Shown: positions 1 to 5,844 of the stretch, piece after piece | How the letters are laid out: each line of letters starts with the position of its first letter | How positions within the stretch are numbered: the first letter of the stretch is position 1 | From: an uncultured Spirochaetales bacterium | GTDB lineage: Bacteria; Spirochaetota; Spirochaetia; Sphaerochaetales; Sphaerochaetaceae | DNA: 6,815 bases | Reading direction: 5' to 3' | Assembly (NCBI GenBank): GCA_934247875.1 | Contig: CAKQJZ010000097.1 | Location: forward strand, 1 to 6,815 | The notes under the pieces: generated by a model | Databases searched by the model: none | What the model was told of the DNA's origin: nothing | The model's input: the letters and a program-made list of their open reading frames with translations, nothing else | Translations under genes and position numbers: made by a program

Positions 1-56
1 GAACATGAGAGGTGTGAAAAAAGCATAAAGAACCAATAGATTTCAGTGAAAATAAC

Positions 57-96
57 AGGAGCTGTCGATGTTTTGCATACTGTCAGCTCCTTTTTT
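57..96 (+). terminator. Rho-independent terminator of a plus-strand gene left of the window
   Basis: An 8-base stem, AGGAGCTG at 57-64 and CAGCTCCT at 84-91, closes a 19-base loop and runs into six T residues (91-96). This is the usual intrinsic-terminator layout for transcription going rightwards, so a plus-strand gene probably ends just before it. Reading frames entering from the left stop at 26-28 and 37-39, either of which could be that gene's end; too little is present to identify it. Read from the minus strand, the stem is followed by GTTATTTTC, so the same hairpin may also act as a weak terminator for the converging minus-strand operon. Confidence 0.72.
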
Positions 97-300
97 GCAC
101 TCGAGTCGAAAACTCGTTAAATTCCAGCTATCCTAAGCTTCAAAACCTTCGTTTCAGAGCTTGTAGAGCCATCTTACTGGCTATTTTTAGGTTTCATGCG
201 TAGTTACTATATTGGCTTAGTATACATGCTAACAATTATTTCATGCTTGAAGAAGCTTCTGTATTACAGTATAAGTATACGTATTTGTTCTTACAAAAGG
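97..300. other. Intergenic region between converging transcription units
   Basis: No open reading frame of note and no RNA gene was recognised here. The stretch holds a small perfect hairpin at 102-116 (CGAGT, 5-base loop, ACTCG), a weak AGCCA/TGGCT hairpin followed by ATTTTT near 167-187 on the plus strand, and AT-rich sequence with repeated TATAC words near 219-281. It is the 3' untranslated region of the minus-strand activase operon. No clean minus-strand intrinsic terminator with a T-run is seen in it. Confidence 0.6.
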
Positions 301-322
301 TCAGAATGTCTCTTCTTCAAGC
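245..322 (-). repeat. 11-base perfect inverted repeat spanning the end of the dehydratase-like gene
   Basis: GCTTGAAGAAG at 245-255 is the exact reverse complement of CTTCTTCAAGC at 312-322, with 56 bases between. In the minus-strand transcript, the arm at 312-322 encodes the last residues (KLEEE) of the 418-residue protein, and the stop codon falls in the loop. The loop is AT-rich and contains short self-complementary GTATAC-type words. The outer arm runs into a 10-base palindrome, AGAAGCTTCT (251-260). There is no T-run behind it, so it is not a textbook terminator. It could be a 3'-end stabilising structure or chance. Confidence 0.4.
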
Positions 323-1557
323 TTTTCTCTTGCAACAGCTAGCATGAGCTTGATTCTGTTTTCCTGGTTTACTTTGGTAGCTGATGGGTCGTAGTCTATT
401 GGGACTATGTTTGCATCTTTGAACTTCTCTTTGAGTGGTCTTATCATGCCTTTGCCGACTATGTGGTTAGGAAGACATCCGAATGGCTGTGTGCATACGA
501 TATTTGAGTAGCCTTTTTCGATGAGTTCTACCATTTCAGCTGTCAAGAGCCAGCCTTCACCCATTTTGCAGCCTGTATCTATGATTCCATCTGCGTATCT
601 TTCTAGCTCTTCAAGTCCTGCTGGCACTACATATTCTTTATGGCGTCTTATTGCGTCATCCATATAGCCTTCGCATTTCTCCATCAGAGGTAAGAATACA
701 TGGCATGTAAGCTTATATAGCATTGGATGTCTGCCATAGTATTCATAGTCTCTCTTATTGTTAGAGAAGCAATAGAGAATGAATCCAAGAAGTGGAGGGA
801 GCATTACTTCGCAGCCTTCATCTTCCAAGAAGCGCTGGAGATCTGAGTTACCGAGTCTTGAGAACTTCATGTAGATTTCTCCGACTATGCCGACTTTTAC
901 TTTTTTATCGCGTTTTACAGGAATCGAAGCAAAGTCATCTGAGATCTTATTCATGTTCTTCTTGAGATTAGACCAGAAGTAATCTTTGTTTACTCTGAAC
1001 TTCTCTCCTAGGTCATCTGTCCATTTCTTTACAAGTCTATCTGTCTCGCCTTTGTTTATTTCATATGGCGCTGTCTGGTTCCTCATATACATTATGAGGT
1101 CGCCATAGAGAAGGGCAGAGAAGGCTTGAACAATCATTGTTAGCGTGATTTTGAAGCCTGGGTTCTTATTCATTCCTGAGAGGTTCATTGAGATGACTGG
1201 GATATAACCAAGTCCAGCTCTATCTAGAGCTTTCAAAAGCAGGAAGTAGTAGTTAGACGCTCTGCAGCCGCCGCCAGTTTGTGATATTACCAGTGCGCAT
1301 TTATGAGGGTCTACAAGGCCTTTCTCAATCGCATCAATCATCTGTCCAATAACTAGTAGTGCAGGGTAGCACATATCATTATGGACATACTTCAGACCAA
1401 GCTGGATTATATCGCTATCCTGGTTATTGAGAACCATTGCTTTAAAGCCATTGTTGATTACAACTTTCTCAAAGAGCGCAAAATGAATAGGCGACATATT
1501 AGGAATCAAGATAGTGTAATCCTTCTTCATCTCCTTTGTGAAAACTACGTGACTCAT
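301..1557 (-). CDS. 2-hydroxyacyl-CoA dehydratase-like protein, C-terminal half of a split activase/dehydratase fusion
   Basis: A 418-residue soluble protein that resembles the C-terminal part of the large (about 1,400-residue) activase-related proteins of anaerobic Firmicutes, distantly akin to 2-hydroxyacyl-CoA dehydratase subunits. Recognisable stretches are DMCYPALL (61-68), QTGGGCRASNY (93-103), IVGEIYMKFSRLGN (224-237), DTGCKMGEGWLL (327-338) and CTQPFGCLPNHI (355-366). The conserved cysteines at 63, 98, 330, 355 and 361 are candidates for iron-sulfur ligands. No signal peptide or membrane segment is visible. The ATG start is supported by GAGGAG (1563-1568) five bases upstream, and the start overlaps the stop of the activase gene as ATGA, so the two are almost certainly translationally coupled and form one complex. 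The substrate is unknown. By family logic it would accept electrons from the activase and use them at low potential, but that is inference. Identification as this family is firm; a true dehydratase activity is not shown. Confidence 0.88.
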   Translation of the reverse strand: MSHVVFTKEMKKDYTILIPNMSPIHFALFEKVVINNGFKAMVLNNQDSDIIQLGLKYVHNDMCYPALLVIGQMIDAIEKGLVDPHKCALVISQTGGGCRASNYYFLLLKALDRAGLGYIPVISMNLSGMNKNPGFKITLTMIVQAFSALLYGDLIMYMRNQTAPYEINKGETDRLVKKWTDDLGEKFRVNKDYFWSNLKKNMNKISDDFASIPVKRDKKVKVGIVGEIYMKFSRLGNSDLQRFLEDEGCEVMLPPLLGFILYCFSNNKRDYEYYGRHPMLYKLTCHVFLPLMEKCEGYMDDAIRRHKEYVVPAGLEELERYADGIIDTGCKMGEGWLLTAEMVELIEKGYSNIVCTQPFGCLPNHIVGKGMIRPLKEKFKDANIVPIDYDPSATKVNQENRIKLMLAVAREKLEEETF

Positions 1558-4463
1558 TTCTTCTCCTCAAGAGCTGCAAATAAGCTTCTGAGTCTTATTT
1601 TTACAGCACCTATGTTAGTAATCTCATCAATCTTCAGCTGTGTATAAATCTTGTCATTTCTTCTGAGTATCTCTTTGACTTCATCTGTTGTTACAGCGTC
1701 TAAGCCACAGCCAAATGATACGAGCTGTACAAGATTTATATCATCATAATCAGAAGCATAGCGCGCAGCGTCATACATTCTTGCGTGGTATGTCCACTGA
1801 TTAAGGACATTTACGCTTCCCTTCGCTTCAAGCGGGGCAAGTGAATCTTCGCTGACTACAGAAGCACCAAGTGAGATTATCAGACGATCTATCGAGTGGT
1901 TAATTTCAGGGTCTAAGTGATAAGGTCTTCCAGCAAGCACGATTATCGGCTTATTTATCTCTCTAGATTTCTTTATGATCTCTTGGCCTTTAGCAACTAC
2001 TTTTGCTTTATACTCCTCAAGTGCTTTGAATGCTGCTTTTGTAGCTTTCAAAGAGTCTTTATAAGGAATGTTAAAAAGAGCAGATATGCGTTTAGCAAAG
2101 TGCTTAGGCTTCTCAAGTGATAGGAATCCTAGAATTAGCTCTGATGGGGATGTATCCTGATTGGCTTTGATTACTTCTCCATAGTAAGCAACAACAGGGC
2201 AGTTGAAGTGGTTAGTTCCCTTCTTTTCATCGATGTTATAGCTAGAGCATGGGATGAAAATCTTATCGACTTTATGTTCTCTGAGGTACTCAATGTGGCC
2301 ATGCATAAGCTTTGCAGGGAAGCATACAGTGTCTGATGGGATAGAGCCTTGTCCTGATATATATAGCTTACGATCAGAAAAAGGCGATGTTACTACTTCA
2401 AAGCCGAGTGCAGAGAACAGTGTGTGGTAAAAAGGAAGAAGTTCATACATTCCTAATTCCAATGGCAGTCCTAATGTGCCTCTGGTCCCTTTTTCATGCT
2501 TATCGATATATTCTTTCAAAAGAGATTGCTTATATGCAAATATATTGAGCTCATCTTGCTCTTTAGGTGCTTTGCCTGTTATTGGCTTTTCGCACTTGTT
2601 GCCGCTGATAAGCGATCTCTTTCCAGCAAAGCTGTTGATAGTAAGCAGACAGTGGTTAGTGCATCCATTGCATCTTATGCTTCTGACTGTATGATAAAGC
2701 TCCAATAATTCACTGAGAGTGATTATTGAGCTCTTATCGAGATTCGCTTTCTCACTCATATGCTTTGCATATAGAGCTGCGCCATAAGAGCCCATAAGAC
2801 CTGCAATAGTTGGTCTGATTACATCAACGCCAAGTTCTGTCTCAAATGCTCTTAGTACTCCATCATTTAAGAATGTTCCACCTTGAACTACTATGTGCTG
2901 TCCAAGTTCTTTAGGGCTAGAGGATCTTATTACTTTATAAAGCGCATTCTTTACAACAGATATGGCAAGGCCTGCTGAGATGTCATTAATAGAAGCTCCG
3001 TCTTTCTGTGCTTGCTTGACAGAGCTGTTCATGAATACTGTGCATCTTGAGCCTAGGTCAACTGGGTTCTTTGCGCTTATTGATAGCTTCGCAAACTCTT
3101 CGCTGGTCTTTCCAAGTGCATTAGCGAATGTCTGCAAGAATGAGCCACAGCCAGATGAGCATGCTTCATTTAAAAAGATATCATCAATAGCACCATCTGC
3201 GATTTTGAAGCACTTTATATCTTGTCCACCGATATCGATGATGAAATCAACAGATGGAAGGAAGTAGCGCGCACCAATGAAGTGAGCCTGTGTCTCTACA
3301 AGTGAGTAGTCAAGCTTAAGCGCTGTCTTCAATAAATCTTCTCCGTATCCTGTTGATGCAGCTCCTTTGATTACTAAATCAGGGTAGTTCTCATATAGGT
3401 TCTTCAGGTATTTAACCATTAAATCTACAGGGTTTCCATTGTTCGGAGAGTAGTAAGATGAAAGCAGCTCTCCCTCACTAGAGAGAAGTGAGCACTTGAT
3501 AGTCGTAGAGCCTGCATCGATCCCGAGGTAGCAGCCGCCTTTGTAGCTTTTTATATCGCGTTCTTTGACAGTTGCTCTACTATGCCTCTCTTTGAACTCT
3601 TCATACTCTTTCTCGTTTTCAAACAGGGGCTTAAGCTTAATGAAGCTTGATTTTCCTTCATAGTTTGAGAGTGCTTTCTCTATCTCATCGATAGTCATGA
3701 CTTTGCTTGTTTTAGAAAGCGCAGAGCCAAGTGCAACGAAGTAGAGTGAGTTCTCTGGACATAGTCCTTTAGTGCCAAGTGCTTCGTCAAAGTAATAGCG
3801 AAGACGTGGGATGAATGTCAGGGGGCCACCAAGGTATACTACATTGCCTTCAATCTTTCTTCCTTGAGCAAGTCCTGCAATAGTCTGATTTACTACTGCG
3901 ACTAATATCGATGCTGCTATGTCTTCTGTTTTAGCGCCCTGGTTTATAAGCGGCTGAATATCGCTTTTAGCAAATACGCCACAGCGAGATGCTATTGTAT
4001 AAAGCTGAGTTGATTTCTCAGAAAGCTCATTGATCTCATCTCTGCTTATTCCAAGCAGCGTTGCCATCTGATCTATGAATGCACCTGTGCCACCTGCGCA
4101 TGTGCCATTCATTCTTACTTCTAGGCCACCTGTCAAAAATAGTATCTTAGCATCTTCTCCGCCTAGCTCGATTATAGTATCTGTACCTGGGATATAATGC
4201 TTAGCAGCTATTCGTGTTGCGTAGACTTCTTGTATAAATGGTATATTGGCTGCTTCAGCAAGTCCCATGCCAGCAGAGCCAGAGAGAGAAATCAGGACTT
4301 TTTCATCTCCGATTCTCTTCTTTACATCGCCTAGCATCTCTAAGCCTTTTTTGATTATCTCAGAATAATGCCTTTGGTAGTCGCTATATATAAGCTTATC
4401 ATCTTCGTCTAGCACAACGACTTTCATTGTTGTCGAGCCAACATCAATTCCAATTTTATACAT
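1554..4463 (-). CDS. Double-domain acyl-CoA dehydratase activase (BadF/BadG/BcrA/BcrD ATPase family) with DUF2229-type region
   Basis: A 969-residue protein. ATPase domain 1 (about 1-255) has the phosphate loop GIDVGSTT (5-12), ELGGEDAK (99-106), NGTCAGGTGAF (119-129) and SRCGVFAKSD (159-168). ATPase domain 2 (about 310-570) repeats the plan: GIDAGSTT (314-321), DIGGQDIK (410-417), NEACSSGCGSF (432-442) and SRCTVF (472-477). In classical activases such as HgdC, two cysteines 39 residues apart from each monomer hold a shared [4Fe-4S] cluster. Here Cys122/Cys161 and Cys435/Cys474 keep that spacing in both domains. A cysteine-rich linker (598, 601, 605, 624) leads to a DUF2229-like region (about 660-870) and a dehydratase-like tail. 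The expected role is ATP-driven electron transfer to the partner encoded next. The family normally begins MYxIGIDxGSTT, and an in-frame TGA lies two codons upstream, so the start is secure although no Shine-Dalgarno site precedes it. The natural substrate is unknown. Confidence 0.93.
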   Translation of the reverse strand: MYKIGIDVGSTTMKVVVLDEDDKLIYSDYQRHYSEIIKKGLEMLGDVKKRIGDEKVLISLSGSAGMGLAEAANIPFIQEVYATRIAAKHYIPGTDTIIELGGEDAKILFLTGGLEVRMNGTCAGGTGAFIDQMATLLGISRDEINELSEKSTQLYTIASRCGVFAKSDIQPLINQGAKTEDIAASILVAVVNQTIAGLAQGRKIEGNVVYLGGPLTFIPRLRYYFDEALGTKGLCPENSLYFVALGSALSKTSKVMTIDEIEKALSNYEGKSSFIKLKPLFENEKEYEEFKERHSRATVKERDIKSYKGGCYLGIDAGSTTIKCSLLSSEGELLSSYYSPNNGNPVDLMVKYLKNLYENYPDLVIKGAASTGYGEDLLKTALKLDYSLVETQAHFIGARYFLPSVDFIIDIGGQDIKCFKIADGAIDDIFLNEACSSGCGSFLQTFANALGKTSEEFAKLSISAKNPVDLGSRCTVFMNSSVKQAQKDGASINDISAGLAISVVKNALYKVIRSSSPKELGQHIVVQGGTFLNDGVLRAFETELGVDVIRPTIAGLMGSYGAALYAKHMSEKANLDKSSIITLSELLELYHTVRSIRCNGCTNHCLLTINSFAGKRSLISGNKCEKPITGKAPKEQDELNIFAYKQSLLKEYIDKHEKGTRGTLGLPLELGMYELLPFYHTLFSALGFEVVTSPFSDRKLYISGQGSIPSDTVCFPAKLMHGHIEYLREHKVDKIFIPCSSYNIDEKKGTNHFNCPVVAYYGEVIKANQDTSPSELILGFLSLEKPKHFAKRISALFNIPYKDSLKATKAAFKALEEYKAKVVAKGQEIIKKSREINKPIIVLAGRPYHLDPEINHSIDRLIISLGASVVSEDSLAPLEAKGSVNVLNQWTYHARMYDAARYASDYDDINLVQLVSFGCGLDAVTTDEVKEILRRNDKIYTQLKIDEITNIGAVKIRLRSLFAALEEKK

Positions 4464-4499
4464 GTATCAAAAAGTAATAAAAAATGGAAAAATCATCAA
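4464..4499 (-). promoter_or_regulatory. Candidate promoter of the activase operon, with start codon at or near +1
   Basis: On the minus strand, TTGATG (4494-4499) and TACTTT (4471-4476) are spaced by 17 bases, followed by seven bases and then the ATG at 4463. If used, transcription would begin at about the A of the start codon. The sequence between the upstream gene and the ATG is T-rich and holds no purine-rich ribosome-binding site. The -10 match is modest, so this is a prediction. Read-through from the TetR operon upstream is equally possible. Confidence 0.35.
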
Positions 4500-4513
4500 G
4501 GTAGTGAGAAAAA

Positions 4514-4936
4514 TCAGATAGCGTAGCGCATGATTATTCTTGCAATTTCTATAGTCAGGATCTTTACTGCCATAGAGCTCGATATCATGAAATACAGCAC
4601 TTTTCTTGCACTCTGTGCTTTCAAAAATGGAGTCAATATTGCGCATATTACAATTACTAGCGCTGCGGATGATGAGATGATTGTCGGCGCACTTATAAGC
4701 GGGAATATGCCAGGTGCTGTAGTTTTATCTATCTTGTTTGCGATAGTCTTATCGAGTCCATCTCTAGTTGCAGCAAAGCAGCATAGCACTAAGCCAAAGA
4801 TCAATAGAAGCAGAATGATGCGGCCCCATGTGTGTATAGCTGCACTATGCAAAGCGATGAATACGCTTGATGAGATGAATATTATTATCATAAGCGTTGT
4901 GATTGTTGTGATTGTATTTCCAAAGTAGAGTTTCAT
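4514..4936 (-). CDS. Small four-helix membrane protein of unknown function
   Basis: A 140-residue hydrophobic protein I do not recognise. Four membrane segments are likely at about 9-29, 38-56, 85-104 and 111-131, separated by short polar loops. The longest loop, about 57-76 (ATRDGLDKTIANKIDKTT), is charged and probably faces the cytoplasm. There is no signal peptidase site, no metal motif and no catalytic signature. The start is well supported: GGGAGGA at 4942-4948 lies five bases before the ATG, one of the best ribosome-binding sites in the window. It follows the zinc-ribbon gene by 54 bases with no terminator or clear promoter between, so it is probably the third gene of the TetR operon, and it ends 50 bases before the activase gene. 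A plus-strand frame of 132 codons overlaps almost all of it. The minus strand is preferred because of the ribosome-binding site and the strand of all neighbours. Confidence 0.72.
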   Translation of the reverse strand: MKLYFGNTITTITTLMIIIFISSSVFIALHSAAIHTWGRIILLLLIFGLVLCCFAATRDGLDKTIANKIDKTTAPGIFPLISAPTIISSSAALVIVICAILTPFLKAQSARKVLYFMISSSMAVKILTIEIARIIMRYAI

Positions 4937-4941
4937 GTTAG

Positions 4942-4948
4942 TCCTCCC
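4942..4948 (-). promoter_or_regulatory. Strong ribosome-binding site of the membrane-protein gene
   Basis: GGGAGGA on the minus strand lies five bases before the ATG at 4936. It settles both the start and the strand of the 140-residue membrane protein, which is otherwise shadowed by a long opposite-strand frame. Confidence 0.8.
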
Positions 4949-4990
4949 TTTTTTCGGTCGAAGTTGCAGCTTGTCTCTGATTCCAGTTTA

Positions 4991-5206
4991 TCAGAAATGA
5001 AGCAGAATCGTCTTGCAGAAATTGCAGCAATACGCTTTTATGCTTGCTCTTCCTCCAACTTTAGCAGCTGTTATCTTAATGTATCCACGGGCTGTTTTTG
5101 CGCTCTCAAAAGCACTTGGCACTGCGACTGCGAAGCTGAATGCTCCGTCTTTTGTCGAAAACAGATATCCTTCTTTCAGCTCTTTGCCACATTCTTTGCA
5201 GATCAT
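4991..5206 (-). CDS. Small two-CXXC zinc-ribbon protein (DUF6487-like)
   Basis: A 71-residue protein with an N-terminal MICKECGKELKEGYL (Cys3, Cys6) and a C-terminal AYCCNFCKTI (Cys61, Cys64; an extra Cys60). The two CXXC knuckles should bind one zinc. This matches small clostridial proteins that begin with a CxxCGKEM-x-GY-like motif and end with AYxCxxCKKIIIDY, often filed as DUF6487. Their molecular role is not established. The start codon lies one base after the TetR stop codon (TAAAATG), and its GAGGA site (5214-5218) lies inside the end of the TetR gene, so translation of the two is coupled. No membrane segment is evident. The middle part (20-55) is less conserved-looking than the cysteine ends. 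The call as a zinc ribbon is firm; any link to the activase is inference from position. Confidence 0.8.
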   Translation of the reverse strand: MICKECGKELKEGYLFSTKDGAFSFAVAVPSAFESAKTARGYIKITAAKVGGRASIKAYCCNFCKTILLHF

Positions 5207-5207
5207 T

Positions 5208-5798
5208 TTAGTTTCCTCTTTTTGCTTCGAAATCAGCTATGAAGCTATTTATATGCTCGTCTAGCATTTTAATAGCTAGATCTTTATCGTTGTCATAAAT
5301 CGAATAAAGCAAGAATATTGGCCCATAGAAGAGGAGTGCTGTTTCTTCTGGGGTTGAGCACATTGTCTCAAATACTTTTGTGATGTATTCAAGTGGTTTA
5401 TATGAAAGATATTCTTGAAATAAAGACGCGAAGATTGGATCTCTGTATTGTTCGATAGTTATAAGCTTTCGAAATAGGGAAGAGTACTCTTCTTCTGTCC
5501 AGTGCATGAACTGTGCTTTTGTGTATGCTCTGATTTTCTCAATAGGCTTATCTTTATATTCATCAAGCTCAGCATCATATGGCATATCATACTCTTCACT
5601 GCGTTTTATATCGCGTTCTTTCAGCGTATCAACGATTGAGCAGAGTATTGCTTCTTTGCTCTCATAGTGCTTATAGAGCGCAGCTTTAGTGATGCCGAGT
5701 TTCGATGCTATCTCGCTCATTGATGAGCCAAGATAGCCATTCATTGCAAATAGCGCTAATGCTTGATCTCTGATTTTCTCTTTTGTCGTTTGTTTCAT
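5208..5798 (-). CDS. TetR/AcrR-family transcriptional regulator
   Basis: A 196-residue protein with the usual TetR size and layout. The N-terminal helix-turn-helix is clear: KEKIRDQALALFAMNGYLGSS (residues 6-26) leads into MSEIASKLGITKAALYKHYESKEAIL (27-52), which contains the recognition helix and the family's YKHYxSKE signature. The all-helical C-terminal part (about 75-190) would bind a small ligand and form the dimer; its ligand cannot be told from sequence. The gene lies behind a promoter with an embedded palindrome, so it very probably represses itself and the zinc-ribbon and membrane-protein genes downstream. An in-frame TAA lies five codons upstream, so the ATG at 5798 is the only sensible start, yet no Shine-Dalgarno site is present. 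It may also influence the activase genes by read-through; a ligand such as an acyl-CoA or fatty acid would fit that, but this is speculation. Confidence 0.93.
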   Translation of the reverse strand: MKQTTKEKIRDQALALFAMNGYLGSSMSEIASKLGITKAALYKHYESKEAILCSIVDTLKERDIKRSEEYDMPYDAELDEYKDKPIEKIRAYTKAQFMHWTEEEYSSLFRKLITIEQYRDPIFASLFQEYLSYKPLEYITKVFETMCSTPEETALLFYGPIFLLYSIYDNDKDLAIKMLDEHINSFIADFEAKRGN

Positions 5799-5807
5799 AA
5801 CGACTAT

Positions 5808-5836
5808 AGATTAGTTACCGAACGGTAACTTGTCAA
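5808..5836 (-). promoter_or_regulatory. Promoter of the TetR operon
   Basis: On the minus strand, a perfect -35 box TTGACA (5831-5836) is followed by a 17-base spacer and TAATCT (5808-5813) as the -10 box. The -10 matches the consensus only at the TAnnnT positions. Transcription would start near 5801, two to four bases before the TetR start codon at 5798. The -35 box begins only eight bases after the stop codon of the upstream transporter gene. Confidence 0.65.
5813..5830. promoter_or_regulatory. Palindromic TetR-type operator
   Basis: AGTTACCGAACGGTAACT is a perfect 8-base inverted repeat around a 2-base centre. It takes up the spacer between the -35 and -10 boxes of the TetR promoter, touching the -10. 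Size, symmetry and position are typical of an autoregulatory TetR-family operator, where a bound dimer would block RNA polymerase. No second copy of this palindrome was noticed in the window, including upstream of the activase gene. Confidence 0.82.
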
Positions 5837-5844
5837 TAATATAG

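Noticed and set aside
1..39. Possible C-terminal end of a plus-strand gene (frames closing at 28 or 39)
   Set aside because: The terminator at 57-96 suggests a gene ends here, but 8 to 12 codons in two competing frames are too few to support a CDS entry.
162..187. AGCCA-TGGCT hairpin followed by ATTTTT on the plus strand
   Set aside because: A 5-base AT-containing stem is too weak to call as a terminator, and a better one lies 100 bases upstream.
2962..3267. Plus-strand frame of 101 codons inside the activase gene
   Set aside because: It is antisense to well-conserved ATPase-domain sequence containing the cluster cysteines Cys435 and Cys474, so it is a shadow frame.
4530..4928. Long plus-strand frame of 132 codons opposite the membrane-protein gene
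   Set aside because: It lacks a convincing ribosome-binding site, lies on the strand opposite to all other genes, and mirrors a minus-strand gene with GGGAGGA before its ATG.
4964..5264. Two plus-strand frames (92 and 83 codons) opposite the zinc-ribbon gene
   Set aside because: The minus-strand frame has paired CXXC motifs, a ribosome-binding site and tight coupling to the TetR gene; the plus-strand frames have no recognisable features.
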